From NCBI RefSeq assembly GCF_021401085.1, contig NZ_JACBFP010000011.1, positions 35,199-99,198 on the forward strand: a stretch of DNA of 64,000 nt. Direction: 5' to 3'. This document shows positions 9,498-18,846 of the stretch, piece after piece. The notes under the pieces are model-generated. The model did no database searches, was not told the DNA's origin, and saw only the letters and a list, made by a program, of their open reading frames with translations. Origin of the DNA: Chryseobacterium sp. R2A-55. GTDB taxonomy: Bacteria; Bacteroidota; Bacteroidia; Flavobacteriales; Weeksellaceae. A program made the translations under genes and the position numbers. Each line of letters opens with the position of its first letter. The first letter of the stretch is position 1.

Positions 9498-10289
9498 CTA
9501 TTTGGCCTCCTCTATTAAATGGGAATTTCTTAGACGCCTTTGGTAAACAGGAAGATACTTATCAATATAAACCCCCACGATCTCTATTTTTTGGCTTTCT
9601 ACCAAAGCGTAGAAGTTATCGGAAGTATAGACAAATTGCAGAAAATTGTCAACTAGATTTTCGGGAATCTTCAAATTATTGAAATAGGCTTTTCCGAAAT
9701 AGTTTTTCACCGCGGTAATAGCGTTGCTCATTTTCTCGTATTCTTGAGCTCTCTCTTTCTTCTTTCGTTCTCCGGATAAAATATCATATATACTTTCTAG
9801 GCCGAAGCTGAGTCCACCATTGGCCAAACTCGCGACAGGAAGTTGGGTGGGCAAACCGGTACCTTTGGGAGCAGGCAATCCGATCACCTTTTGCAGTGCG
9901 AGTTCTTTTTCCCCGTTTTTCAGAGATGCCACGTCCTTCCTTAAATTTCCCGTGGGCTTGAACCTACTGATGACAACCTCCTGGATGTCATAATAGGCGA
10001 CTTTTAATTCAACAATATTTCGGGTGTTTTCTAAATTTTCAGCTGTCACTTCCACATCTTTTCTATCGGTGACGATAGAGGTGAACCGGATGATGTCTCC
10101 CGGTTTTGCAGGTATTCTGAATGATCCATAATAGTCTGTATAAACAGTGTTATGCTCGGTAATATTAGTAACGTAAATTTGATTCAGATAATAGATTGAT
10201 TGATCTCTCATCAAAATTTCACCGGAGAAAAATTGAGCATTCGCCTTCCAAAAGAAAAGGACGATCAACAGGAAAAAAGTTTTCTTCAT
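9498..10289 (-). CDS. Secreted protein with carboxypeptidase-regulatory-like (CarboxypepD_reg) domain
   Basis: The start is set at the ATG at 10289, which opens a signal peptide (MKKTFFLLIVLFFWKANAQ); the in-frame codons upstream are not needed. The first 100 mature residues form a beta-sandwich pattern typical of carboxypeptidase-regulatory-like domains: LNQIYVTNITEHNTVYTDYYG, FRIPAKPGDIIRFTSI, and a terminal YYDIQEVVISRF. The second half is helical with an unknown role (FGKAYFNNLKIPENLVDNFL). A TATTTTTG box lies 9 bp upstream (10305-10298). Function unknown; probably envelope-associated. Confidence 0.65.
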   Translation of the reverse strand: MKKTFFLLIVLFFWKANAQFFSGEILMRDQSIYYLNQIYVTNITEHNTVYTDYYGSFRIPAKPGDIIRFTSIVTDRKDVEVTAENLENTRNIVELKVAYYDIQEVVISRFKPTGNLRKDVASLKNGEKELALQKVIGLPAPKGTGLPTQLPVASLANGGLSFGLESIYDILSGERKKKERAQEYEKMSNAITAVKNYFGKAYFNNLKIPENLVDNFLQFVYTSDNFYALVESQKIEIVGVYIDKYLPVYQRRLRNSHLIEEAK

Positions 10290-10410
10290 AGGAGCAGCAA
10301 AAATAATCGAATTTTTATGCAAAATCCGATTATTTGATGAGGCAACACGGTTAAAGTTAGGTTAAATAATGAGAAATTCCGTTAAATGAATTTTGAACGT
10401 TCTCTTTTTC

Positions 10411-10441
10411 AACAAAAAATCCCCGAAGCAAAACCTCGGGG
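10411..10441 (-). terminator. Rho-independent terminator of the metalloprotease gene
   Basis: On the minus strand an 8-bp stem CCCCGAGG/CTTCGGGG (one G-U pair) with a TTTTG loop is followed by ATTTTTT. It starts 24 bp after the stop of the metalloprotease gene. Confidence 0.8.
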
Positions 10442-10464
10442 ACTACGAATTTATTGAGCTAAAA

Positions 10465-13401
10465 TTATCTTTTGATAAATTTCACTTGGCTTACTTGCCC
10501 ATTGTCATTGATGGAAATCATGTAAACTCCTTTCTCCAAGTTAGAAACCTGAACTTTGTTTCCGGTTACCTGTCCTTTAGAAACCACTTGACCAGCCATA
10601 TTGGTAATTAAGTAAGTAGCTTTGTCAGAAATTTTCACAATATTCAACAAATCAACGGCCGGGTTAGGGAATACTTTTACTCCTTCTGATTTCACTGCGT
10701 CATTCACCGCAAGATTTGAAGTAATTTTCACAGCATAATCCTCTACTTCACCATAAGTGTAAGATCCACATGGGGTAATTTGAGGAGTGCTATATCTCAA
10801 TGCCACTCTCATTCCCACAGTTTTTGGTCCAGTGTACGCATTTGACGGTACTGCGAAAATATCGGTAACCGGTGTTGTTTTATCTGCAGATGTAGACAAG
10901 ATGAATTCACTGTCATCAAAAGTACCACTTCTGTCGAAGTCAATCCAGGCAGTTACTGCTTCGTTGAATTGGGTTCCTGTCCAAGATTTTGAAACGGAAA
11001 TCACGTTGTTGCTGGTTCCTGCCACCAAGTTTACAAGTCTCGCCGGATCTGTCGTATAATTGGTATATGTTGATGCACCGGAGTTACTGTTCATCACTGG
11101 AGTACCACCTTCCGGAGTTATTTTCACATTAGAAATAAACTCGTCATTAGAATTGGTAGAAGTCAAATTGCAGTACTGCAACATGGAGGTATTGAAATTG
11201 GTCACGGCGGTATAAGTTCCTGTAGTTCCAGAACACACAGCGGCTACCTGAACATTGTAGGCAGTTCCTTCATCCAGTCCAGTAATATTGTAGGTATTGG
11301 TTGCTACAGGCACTTCAGTCCAATTAGTGTCACTCGCTTTTTTATATCTCACGATAAAGGTTGCGTTTGCTATTGCGTTCCAAGAAACTGTCACACCATC
11401 AGTGGTAATATTGGTAACCGCAAGTCCTGTAGGAGCAGCTCCAGTACAAGGATCCATCGCAGCCACGGTTACTGGCTGAACCGCATAAAACACGTTTCCA
11501 ATCGCTGAAATTCTGATTTTCAATGTGGCTCCGGTTGTTTGGGTAAACTGGAAGTTTTCTGAACCATCATTAGGCGTTGAAGCAGCCAATACGGTCCATG
11601 TTGCCCCGTCATCTGTGGTATAATCGATTTTTACATTCGCCACATTAAATGGTGCTGCGTTTGTTCCAACCACGTCCCAAGTCAATGCACCTGGAGCGTT
11701 ATTATAGACTTTAGTAGAGGTAATTTTAAAAGGTCCATTCGCATGAACTGTTACCGATTGCAAAGCTTCCTGAGTCTGTTGTTGTAGAGGATCAGGGTTA
11801 TTGTCTCTTACGGTTACTCTATAGTTAGAAGATCTTGCAACAGAGGAAACAGCTTCCCATCCGTTTGGATTACTCAAAACTCCTGACATTACTGTAGCTA
11901 ACTTAGGGAAATATCTTGTTGGACTTGCAGTTCCCATGATCGAACGGAAGCTCGCTCCACTTGTAGTTGTTCCCAAGTTGGTTTTTGTAATTTCTACCGT
12001 AGCATTATCAACTTCTTCCCAGGTATAGGTGAGTGGATCTCCTTCCTGATCAGTTGCTTGTGCGGTCAAGACAAAAGCAGTTCCCTTCGGAATGGTCACT
12101 GCAGGCATTGGAGTAATCACCGGAGGACTATTGTTGATCGAAGTTTCCACATCGCAGGTTTTTGCAATGAGGTTATTCTGAACCTGAATAATCGAATTAA
12201 TGTGGAAGTATGCATCGGAATGCGGCTGCACATCTGTAGCACCGGTGATACCTGCGTAACCCATGATCGTTGAACCTGAACCAGGCTCCACATTTTGCCC
12301 AGTTCCTTCAAGACCCATTGAGAATGTGTGGTTTGCTCCGAGCTGATGCCCCATTTCATGGGCAACATAGTCGATATCGAAGTTATCACCAAATGGCTTA
12401 CCATCTGCAGGGGAAGTAAATGCCGACCCTTTTGCTTTCGAACTTGAATTAACAGGGTTCACACAAACACAACCGATACATCCGGCATTTCCACCTCCAC
12501 CGGTGGCACCAAACAAATGTCCGATATCGTAAGCAGCATTCCCAATCGTATTGGTCAGGTTATTCTGAAGTTCAAGATTCCACGCACCACCGGCTCCGGT
12601 AGCAGCTGGGGAATATGGATCTGTGTTCGGGTTCGTATAAATTAATTGAGGGAAATCCTGCAACAAAAGCTGAAGGGCAAAATCTTTCTCGAAAACAAAA
12701 TTACATCTGGTCAAAGTCGCATTGATTGCAGTCAGTGCTCCGGCTACCGTTCCACCAAAATACTGGGTATATTCACCAGTTACAGACATTGCAAGACGCA
12801 TGGTTCTGAATTTTTTGTCAGACGCCTTATTGAAGTTAGTCGGATTATTGGCAAACCCTTTTCCAGACATGTACAATTTGTCAATCTGCGCTTTGCTCAA
12901 TGCCGGTTCAGTACTTGAACAGAAAAATGCATTGTCCGAGTCGATCTTATTTGTTTTTGGAAGCACTCCGTAAACCGTTTTCGAAGCGTTTTGTGGCTCG
13001 ATAAATTCATAAGCACCATTTCTCAGCATCATCGATTGAAAATCGTTTTGAGACAAGCTGAATCTCACATAAGCAGTAGGATCATCAATCCCGACTCCTA
13101 CATAAGATCCCAAATCGTACTTATCCGCTAATGATTTCACTGCTACAGGAGCACTGTAAACAGCGAATCTTTGGACACTCCCAGCTAAAGTGGGCAACTT
13201 AATCTCAACAGCAGTTGAATTTTTTCCTGTTTCCTGCGCTTTAGCAAGCTTGGATCTCATCACATTAAGATCCAGGGAATAATAACTTGTGACATTGGCT
13301 GTCGGTCGGATTCTTTCGCCTTGCATTGACGTTGGACTCCATTGCGCAAAGGCAGCAGTGCTCATCAATCCACAAAGCAAAGAAGTAAAAATTTTCTTCA
13401 T
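10465..13401 (-). CDS. T9SS-secreted reprolysin-like (M12B/metzincin) metalloprotease
   Basis: A 978-residue secreted zinc protease. Signal peptide MKKIFTSLLCGLMSTAAFAQ; a probable propeptide to about residue 200. The catalytic domain carries the complete metzincin motif HEMGHQLGANH (His348, Glu349, His352, His358). A proprotein-convertase/Ig-like stretch follows, then a fibronectin type III domain (starting PTGLAVTNITTDGVTVSW), a GEVED domain (CGSYTYGEVEDYAVKI) and a type A sorting domain (VFPNPAVDLLNIV to SQVKFIKR). The sorting domain sends it through type IX secretion to the surface or medium. It should degrade extracellular proteins; the substrate is unknown. Strong promoter upstream and terminator downstream; monocistronic. 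Confidence 0.9.
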   Translation of the reverse strand: MKKIFTSLLCGLMSTAAFAQWSPTSMQGERIRPTANVTSYYSLDLNVMRSKLAKAQETGKNSTAVEIKLPTLAGSVQRFAVYSAPVAVKSLADKYDLGSYVGVGIDDPTAYVRFSLSQNDFQSMMLRNGAYEFIEPQNASKTVYGVLPKTNKIDSDNAFFCSSTEPALSKAQIDKLYMSGKGFANNPTNFNKASDKKFRTMRLAMSVTGEYTQYFGGTVAGALTAINATLTRCNFVFEKDFALQLLLQDFPQLIYTNPNTDPYSPAATGAGGAWNLELQNNLTNTIGNAAYDIGHLFGATGGGGNAGCIGCVCVNPVNSSSKAKGSAFTSPADGKPFGDNFDIDYVAHEMGHQLGANHTFSMGLEGTGQNVEPGSGSTIMGYAGITGATDVQPHSDAYFHINSIIQVQNNLIAKTCDVETSINNSPPVITPMPAVTIPKGTAFVLTAQATDQEGDPLTYTWEEVDNATVEITKTNLGTTTSGASFRSIMGTASPTRYFPKLATVMSGVLSNPNGWEAVSSVARSSNYRVTVRDNNPDPLQQQTQEALQSVTVHANGPFKITSTKVYNNAPGALTWDVVGTNAAPFNVANVKIDYTTDDGATWTVLAASTPNDGSENFQFTQTTGATLKIRISAIGNVFYAVQPVTVAAMDPCTGAAPTGLAVTNITTDGVTVSWNAIANATFIVRYKKASDTNWTEVPVATNTYNITGLDEGTAYNVQVAAVCSGTTGTYTAVTNFNTSMLQYCNLTSTNSNDEFISNVKITPEGGTPVMNSNSGASTYTNYTTDPARLVNLVAGTSNNVISVSKSWTGTQFNEAVTAWIDFDRSGTFDDSEFILSTSADKTTPVTDIFAVPSNAYTGPKTVGMRVALRYSTPQITPCGSYTYGEVEDYAVKITSNLAVNDAVKSEGVKVFPNPAVDLLNIVKISDKATYLITNMAGQVVSKGQVTGNKVQVSNLEKGVYMISINDNGQVSQVKFIKR

Positions 13402-13429
13402 AGAATTAATAATATTTTTTTGATATCGC

Positions 13430-13460
13430 CAAATTTATTGCTTTTTTAGCACTCCATCAA
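13430..13460 (-). promoter_or_regulatory. Bacteroidetes-type promoter of the metalloprotease gene
   Basis: On the minus strand TTG (13460-13458), a 20-nt spacer and TAAATTTG (13437-13430) match the phylum consensus. The -7 box ends 28 bp before the ATG at 13401. Confidence 0.75.
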
Positions 13461-13718
13461 AATAAAAATGTTAATTCTAAAGAATGTTTTTCAGATTATC
13501 ATTAATAAGACAAACATTATGTTGCAGATTTTATACTATAACCAATCAAAAAATAACTACAACACAATGATAGTTTCCAATTTAAAAAATTTGACCTAAT
13601 TTTTGGATGAAAAAATTAGCAATAATAAAATGGCATATTTTATGGCATAAAATATTTTGAAAGGGACAATGACCACCCTGCGCAATTCATTGCGCTTCAA
13701 TAATAAAGACCATCAGGA

Positions 13719-13742
13719 GGAAAAATGATGCAGCAACTGCAT
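13719..13742 (-). terminator. Terminator-like hairpin after the DUF6048-like gene
   Basis: On the minus strand the stem ATGCAG-ttg-CTGCAT (13742-13728) is followed by CATTTTTCC. It lies 6 bp after the stop codon at 13748. Confidence 0.5.
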
Positions 13743-13747
13743 TTTTC

Positions 13748-14407
13748 TTAGAAGAAGTAAGCTATATTCCAGGCAAAACCTACATTAAACTTGCCCGAAC
13801 TTTTGCCAAATCCTGGGACAATCATAGGTTGGATATCTTCCTGTTTTGTGGAAAACAATAGGTATCTGGGTTGAATGTTGACCTCTATATAAAAAGGACT
13901 CTCAAAAAGCTGAACTCTTCCCCCCACGGCGCCCTCCAACCAAAAAGAGCTCTGAGAACTTGCGGGATATGCTACCGATGTCTCACTTCCGCCATATCCA
14001 CGAACAGGAACCGCTTTGTATTCCTGACTGTAGAATGAACCGGACAATTTGCCACCGAGATAGAAACCGTTCATCGGATTCTCTCGGTCACTTGCGAGCA
14101 TATAGAAAGCCCCCAATTTCAGAAAAGGTCCGTTTACAGTGGCATCATATCCGTTTTTCTGGTACACGTTTCTTTCAAAACCCGCATCCACCACCGCATG
14201 AATGTTTTTGGTCAATCGTGAGGAAACAAATCCCTGATAAAGCATCCGGTCCGAAAATAAACCAGTTGCGGCATTCAGCACATCAATTCCCACCAGGAAA
14301 TTTGGTTGATATTTCCATTTAAATTTCGTGGAATCCTGCTGTGTCTGCGCAAGACTCAAAACGAAAAGAACACTAAAAAAGAAGGAAAAGATGCGTTTTG
14401 TTTTCAT
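13748..14407 (-). CDS. DUF6048-like outer-membrane beta-barrel-type protein
   Basis: The ATG at 14407 opens a signal peptide (MKTKRIFSFFFSVLFVLSLAQ) in the last codons of the gene upstream, overlapping it by 35 bp, which implies translational coupling. The mature part is rich in alternating aromatic/hydrophobic strands and ends with an aromatic residue (FNVGFAWNIAYFF), the pattern of a small outer-membrane beta barrel of about 8-10 strands. In Flavobacteriia a DUF6048 protein typically sits next to a DUF6452 protein downstream of rlmD, as here. Function unknown. Confidence 0.75.
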   Translation of the reverse strand: MKTKRIFSFFFSVLFVLSLAQTQQDSTKFKWKYQPNFLVGIDVLNAATGLFSDRMLYQGFVSSRLTKNIHAVVDAGFERNVYQKNGYDATVNGPFLKLGAFYMLASDRENPMNGFYLGGKLSGSFYSQEYKAVPVRGYGGSETSVAYPASSQSSFWLEGAVGGRVQLFESPFYIEVNIQPRYLLFSTKQEDIQPMIVPGFGKSSGKFNVGFAWNIAYFF

Positions 14408-14849
14408 CTGTAATTTGGGTTTGATTTTGCTCCAGATCAATCACGGCATCTGCAACTTCCAACTGAGAAGTCACATTTTCGTACATCTTCTTAATTCCGC
14501 AAGCAGGTGAAACATATTGAGCAGCAGTGGTGTAATTGACTTTGATTTTTGAGTTAATTTCTGCTTTTTTCAAGCCCACCAAGATCTCGGTAAATGGACC
14601 ATCATCCACTCGCAAAGGGATAAACACCGAATCCACCTTACTTTTTGCAATAACAGGAATCAAACCGTTTCCATAGTTCACCTGCACATATAATGAATCC
14701 AAGGTTTTCAGTTTTCCGGTCGATTTGGTCTTGAATTTCAGTTTCATTCTCGGAGTAGCTTCCCCCCCGACGCAAATATCGTCATCACTTCCGCAGGAAA
14801 AAAGTGAAAGCAGAAAAACCGATGACAAAAATATTTTCAGAAATCTCAT
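14373..14849 (-). CDS. DUF6452-like lipoprotein
   Basis: A 158-residue protein with a lipoprotein signal (MRFLKIFLSSVFLLSLFSCG, acylated Cys at residue 19), so it is membrane-anchored in the periplasm. The GSDDDICVGGEATPRMKLKF stretch after the lipobox is typical of the family found next to rlmD in flavobacteria. A predicted beta-sandwich follows, with two more cysteines (DDICVGG and SPACGIKK). It overlaps the following barrel gene, which suggests the two proteins work together at the outer membrane. The molecular role is unknown. Confidence 0.75.
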   Translation of the reverse strand: MRFLKIFLSSVFLLSLFSCGSDDDICVGGEATPRMKLKFKTKSTGKLKTLDSLYVQVNYGNGLIPVIAKSKVDSVFIPLRVDDGPFTEILVGLKKAEINSKIKVNYTTAAQYVSPACGIKKMYENVTSQLEVADAVIDLEQNQTQITDENKTHLFLLF

Positions 14850-14883
14850 GATTCAATTGTATTTAATTGACTTTGCTTATAAA

Positions 14884-16299
14884 CTAATTCGCGATTTTCA
14901 CCAGAAGTGCAATATTCTCCACATGATGAGTTTGCGGAAACATATCCACCGGCAGAATTTTCACCAGCCGATAGTGGTCTTTCATCAAAGCCAAATCTCT
15001 GGCCTGAGTTGCCGAGTTGCAGCTCACATACACGATTTTCTCAGGTGAAAGCTTCAGAATTTGCTCCACCACTTTCTGGTGCATCCCGTCTCTTGGCGGA
15101 TCGGTAATCAAAACGTCTGCTTTGGGATGGCTGGCTAAAAATTCGTCATTAAAGATATCTTTCATGTCGCCACAATAAAATGTGCAGTTGGAAAGCCCAT
15201 TTAATTCCGCATGTTCTTTTGCCGCGTCAATTGCTTCCTGAACGGATTCAATCCCGATGACCTGTTTCGCATTTCTGGCCACATATTGCGCAATGGTTCC
15301 GGTTCCCGTGTATAAATCGTAAACTACTTCATCACCTTTTAAATCAGCAAATTCCAGGGTTTTCCGATAAAGGTTTAGTGCCTGCTGATAATTGGTTTGG
15401 AAAAATGATTTGGGGCCGATTTTAAATTTCAATCCATCCATTTCTTCCCTCAAAAATCCTTCCCCGAAATAGGTCTGAACATTCTGATCATAAATGGAAT
15501 CGTTGGGTTTCGAGTTAATGGCAAAAACCAAAGTCTTAATTTGCGGGAACTCCTTCAAAAGAAAATCAAACAATTTTTCACGTTGCTCTTTTTCTTCACG
15601 GAAGAGCTGAAACAAAACCATCCATTCTCCTTTTGAATTCTGGCGCATCATCAAAGTCCTCAAGAAACCTTCCTGGTTTTTCACATCAAAAAATTCCAGA
15701 CCGTTTTCCACCGCATAATTTTTTACAGCAAGACGGATCGCGTTCGAAGGCTCTTCCTGCAGCCAACATTCCTTTAAGTCCAAAATCTTGCTCCACATTC
15801 CGGGAATATGGAAACCCAGCGCATTTTTATCACCAAAATCTTCACCCGAGCTCACTTCATCAAAAGTAAGCCAACGAGCATTGGAAAAGGAAAACTCCAT
15901 TTTGTTGCGGTAAAAATATTGTTCCTCACTTCCCATAATCGGCAAAGTCTCGAAATCCTCAATCCCGCCGATTCTTTTGATATGGTTATAAACTTCTTCC
16001 TGTTTGAATTCAAGTTGCTTTTCATAGGAAAGATTCTGCCATTTGCAGCCGCCGCAAACTCCGAAATGGATGCATTTCGGCTCTGCTCGGTACGGAGATT
16101 TTTCCAAGATTTCCAGCGCTTCGCCTTCCACATATTTTGATTTGGATTTCTTCACCCGCACATTTACCACATCACCGGGAACCGCACCTGAAACCAAAAC
16201 AGTTTTCCCTTCTTCCGTTTTTCCCACTGCAACTCCTTTCGCTCCTGCGGAAATCAGTTTGATGTTTTCCAACACCATATTTTTTTGCTTCTTTCTCAT
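14884..16299 (-). CDS. rlmD: 23S rRNA (uracil(1939)-C(5))-methyltransferase
   Basis: RlmD/RumA methylates U1939 of 23S rRNA. The ATG at 16299 (MRKKQKNMVLENI) is chosen as start, giving 471 residues. An N-terminal TRAM domain is followed by the [4Fe-4S]-binding cysteines in CIHFGVCGGCKWQ plus a fourth near PKC. The SAM-binding site reads YDLYTGTGTIAQYVA, the substrate-base motif is ITDPPRDGMH, and the catalytic nucleophile is Cys in VYVSCNSATQARD. It heads the conserved cluster with the DUF6452 and DUF6048 genes. Confidence 0.95.
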   Translation of the reverse strand: MRKKQKNMVLENIKLISAGAKGVAVGKTEEGKTVLVSGAVPGDVVNVRVKKSKSKYVEGEALEILEKSPYRAEPKCIHFGVCGGCKWQNLSYEKQLEFKQEEVYNHIKRIGGIEDFETLPIMGSEEQYFYRNKMEFSFSNARWLTFDEVSSGEDFGDKNALGFHIPGMWSKILDLKECWLQEEPSNAIRLAVKNYAVENGLEFFDVKNQEGFLRTLMMRQNSKGEWMVLFQLFREEKEQREKLFDFLLKEFPQIKTLVFAINSKPNDSIYDQNVQTYFGEGFLREEMDGLKFKIGPKSFFQTNYQQALNLYRKTLEFADLKGDEVVYDLYTGTGTIAQYVARNAKQVIGIESVQEAIDAAKEHAELNGLSNCTFYCGDMKDIFNDEFLASHPKADVLITDPPRDGMHQKVVEQILKLSPEKIVYVSCNSATQARDLALMKDHYRLVKILPVDMFPQTHHVENIALLVKIAN

Positions 16300-16334
16300 T
16301 GAAAAATTTAGTGGCACAAAATTAAGGTTTTAAA

Positions 16335-16360
16335 ACAAAAAAAGGGGAATCATCCCCATT
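16335..16360 (-). terminator. Terminator of the two small membrane-protein genes
   Basis: On the minus strand the stem GGGGA-TGAT-TCCCC is followed by seven T. It lies between the stop at 16427 and the rlmD start at 16299. Confidence 0.65.
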
Positions 16361-16426
16361 TTCTAATGCATCAATTTTTGAGAACCTCATTAAAAAACCT
16401 CAAAAATCCGGATTATTAAATGAAAT

Positions 16427-16735
16427 TCATTTTCCCGCCAAATTCCGTTCCCGATTCATCAGGTAGAAAACTCCGGCGACACAACCGGTCAATAAAAAAC
16501 CTATAGTCCACAAATATTTGGCGGAAAGATTATTTTTAAAAACATCCACAATCAAAACCACCGCAGAGATGAAATTGCAGATCAAAACTAAAAAAGGGAG
16601 GATTTTACCCACTTCCAATGGAATGCCAAAATTTGTCAGGTCAATTGTTACGGTAAAAATCCCAAAAATCAAACCAAGTAAAGCGATTGCATAAATGATG
16701 TTTTTGGAGACGAGGAGATTTGAAGACTTATTCAA
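16427..16735 (-). CDS. Small three-to-four-helix membrane protein (paralogue of its upstream neighbour)
   Basis: 102 residues with three or four hydrophobic segments and a short basic tail (FYLMNRERNLAGK). The last segment plus tail (WTIGFLLTGCVAGVFYLMNRER) is of the kind seen in PLDc_N/small inner-membrane proteins, with the C-terminus in the cytoplasm. It overlaps the upstream gene by 4 bp (ATGA), so the two are translationally coupled. The two proteins look like diverged tandem duplicates that may form a heteromer. Function unknown. Confidence 0.65.
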   Translation of the reverse strand: MNKSSNLLVSKNIIYAIALLGLIFGIFTVTIDLTNFGIPLEVGKILPFLVLICNFISAVVLIVDVFKNNLSAKYLWTIGFLLTGCVAGVFYLMNRERNLAGK

Positions 16736-17031
16736 TTTGTTTTTTCTTTTCTTCTAATGAGATACAAAATAGTGGTGATGCTTCCGAACAAAATCATTCC
16801 CACTATCCAAAATACTGAATATTTATTTCGGTTTCTGAAAATATCTGTAATCACGATGACCCACGAAATTGCAGAAAAAACAATTCCCAAGTCGATGACA
16901 ATATTCCCGGTGAGATCGCCAAAGTTCCAATGAACGAGCATCATGTAAGCGCCAAACAAAACAACGACTAACCCAAAAACCGCCATTGGCAGCAAATATC
17001 TTTTTGGAATCAAGAGCGGATGTTCCATCAC
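16732..17031 (-). CDS. Small multi-spanning membrane protein
   Basis: 99 residues with hydrophobic segments at about 13-33, 43-61 and 72-90, and a basic tail (YLIRRKEKTN). The segment order and tail match those of the downstream gene, which suggests tandem duplication: FSAISWVIVITDIFRNRNKY here against LICNFISAVVLIVDVFKNN there. No enzyme motif is present. It is preceded by the terminator of the TlpA-like gene, so this pair has its own transcription unit. Function unknown. Confidence 0.65.
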   Translation of the reverse strand: MMEHPLLIPKRYLLPMAVFGLVVVLFGAYMMLVHWNFGDLTGNIVIDLGIVFSAISWVIVITDIFRNRNKYSVFWIVGMILFGSITTILYLIRRKEKTN

Positions 17032-17055
17032 ATTTAAATTTAAGTAAATATATAA

Positions 17056-17087
17056 AAATTCCCGATAGACAAAGCCATCGGGAATTT
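17056..17087 (-). terminator. Rho-independent terminator of the TlpA-like gene
   Basis: Perfect 11-bp arms AAATTCCCGAT/ATCGGGAATTT around a 10-nt loop, followed on the minus strand by TTTATA. It begins 22 bp after the stop codon at 17109. Confidence 0.8.
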
Positions 17088-17108
17088 GAATATCTACTTT
17101 CTGAATTT

Positions 17109-18632
17109 TTATTTTGCGGTAGGAGCCGGTTGTTTTTGCAAATCCTGAGCACTTGGCGCCAACAAGTCGTTTTGCAGATGTGCTTCCGGTGCAACTGTAG
17201 GAGCTTTCAACCCGGTCATTTTATCCAAAACACTTACTATTTCTGGATCTGCCAAATTGTAAAAGAAACGGCTTGCAATCTTTCCGTCCTTATCCAAAAC
17301 GATAAATGAAGGCATTTTGAAACCATAAATTCCAAAATCTTTGGCAATCTTAGAATTCAGTCCACCATCAGCATAAAGGTTGGTTCCTGGAATCCCTTTC
17401 AACATGGCGTTGCTGGTTTTCACGAACTGTTCTTGGGTATCATCTAAATTCACATAGGTGAAATTCATTTTTGATTTGTAGAAATTCACCACTTCCTTTA
17501 GTACCGGAATCGCTGCTTCAGAGATGTATGGATTCCATGAAGCGTAAAACATCACCATGGTTGGTTTTCCTTTTCCGTCAAAAAGTTTGTCCGTATTACC
17601 GTCTGCTTTCACCAATTTCCCGCTGGAAGCTGCTTCGCCAATTTTTGGACCATTGATCACAAACTGGATTCTCTGCAAATCTTTTTTCACTTCAGAGTCC
17701 TTGATATTTTTTTCAATCAGTTTATTGATGGATTCGGCTCTTTCAGGAGATTCATTGGGAGAGACATCCTGGCTGGAAATCACGAATGCGAGCAAATAAT
17801 CTTTGGTCAGCTGCGACAAATCTTTTTTCGTTTCCAAATACTTCGCAAAAATCTCTGAAGAAGTTGATTTCCCGTCCTTGTTTTGGGAAGCGGCAAATTC
17901 TTGAAATCCGTTCGTCAGTTTCCCCAAAAGGTAATTTCGGAAAATAGGCTGATTTCTCAGCAGTCTATCGTGGTCTGTGGTCAGCTTTTTCTCCAGATCA
18001 AGGAAATTTTTGGTTACCTTGAAGCTTGGATTCCCGGTCGCCATTCCGTGATTGTTTTCATACTGTGCCATCACACTTAGGATGCTTGCATTAAGTTCGT
18101 CTTTTTTCCACTGGATTGCATCGCTGTCCGGAGAAGTTTTCTTGGCAGCAGATTCTATATTATTTCCGATATCTGTTTTGATTTTTTCCACACCCTTCAA
18201 GAATCCCGCTTCATCTTTGGCAATGAGTTCCTGCATATTGATTTTCGGTGCATATTCCTGGATGAATTTCACGGTTTCAGCAATGAATTCATTATTTTTT
18301 TGTGCGTCTCCAGTCACAGTGAACTGCTGCGGAAAATTTGCTGCCTGACCAGAAATATTGAATTTTTGCCCACCTTTCAAATAAACCATCGCCTGCTTTC
18401 CGGCATAGGATATGAGGTACATCCCATTTTTCGGAGCATCAAAACTGCCGCTGAAGCTGCCTTTTGGATCAACGCCCATATTAATCAAAGGCAAAGTTCC
18501 TACTCCTGAAGCTTCAATAATCTCCACTCTTTCCAATGGCGAACCGCCGGCAAAATTTCCGGTCACCTCTACTTTTTTTGAACATGAAACTGCCATCACG
18601 GCGAAAAGAAATACTAAAAAATAAGTTTTCAT
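17109..18632 (-). CDS. TlpA/thioredoxin-like lipoprotein lacking the redox cysteines
   Basis: 507 residues: a lipoprotein signal with acylated Cys17 (AVMAVSC), an N-terminal DUF4369-like beta domain to about residue 110, a helical middle and a C-terminal thioredoxin fold from about residue 335. In this family the thioredoxin site normally reads W-C-x-x-C. Here it is WNPYI (Trp366, Asn367, Pro368, Tyr369, Ile370), so both redox cysteines are absent. The rest of the fold is intact: MFYASW, FTYVNLDDTQEQF and cis-Pro FKMPSFIVLDKDGKI. It cannot act as a thiol oxidoreductase and may be a binding or scaffold protein. A TATTTTTG box is at 18660-18653. Confidence 0.85.
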   Translation of the reverse strand: MKTYFLVFLFAVMAVSCSKKVEVTGNFAGGSPLERVEIIEASGVGTLPLINMGVDPKGSFSGSFDAPKNGMYLISYAGKQAMVYLKGGQKFNISGQAANFPQQFTVTGDAQKNNEFIAETVKFIQEYAPKINMQELIAKDEAGFLKGVEKIKTDIGNNIESAAKKTSPDSDAIQWKKDELNASILSVMAQYENNHGMATGNPSFKVTKNFLDLEKKLTTDHDRLLRNQPIFRNYLLGKLTNGFQEFAASQNKDGKSTSSEIFAKYLETKKDLSQLTKDYLLAFVISSQDVSPNESPERAESINKLIEKNIKDSEVKKDLQRIQFVINGPKIGEAASSGKLVKADGNTDKLFDGKGKPTMVMFYASWNPYISEAAIPVLKEVVNFYKSKMNFTYVNLDDTQEQFVKTSNAMLKGIPGTNLYADGGLNSKIAKDFGIYGFKMPSFIVLDKDGKIASRFFYNLADPEIVSVLDKMTGLKAPTVAPEAHLQNDLLAPSAQDLQKQPAPTAK

Positions 18633-18846
18633 TATTAAAAATTAAATTCCTGCAAAAATAATTTATTCTTTGCGAACACACGAAAAAATAAGCACTTTAT
18701 CATTATTTTAACATGATTTTCTTTTGGTGCATGCGTCGCAATTGCAGCATCGGATAAAAATATTGAAGAGGTTGCAAAATAAGTGACGGGATTTTATGAA
18801 ATTCAAACTTCGCATTCCGTATGCGCCTGTCGGTGGACAAGCCTTG

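Larger units (their letters stand above)
13402..13747. other. 346-bp intergenic region
   Basis: This AT-rich stretch separates two minus-strand genes. It holds the metalloprotease promoter at 13430-13460 and a terminator-like hairpin of the upstream gene at 13719-13742. A short palindrome GCGCAAT-tc-ATTGCGC lies at 13680-13695. No coding signal is seen. Confidence 0.6.
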
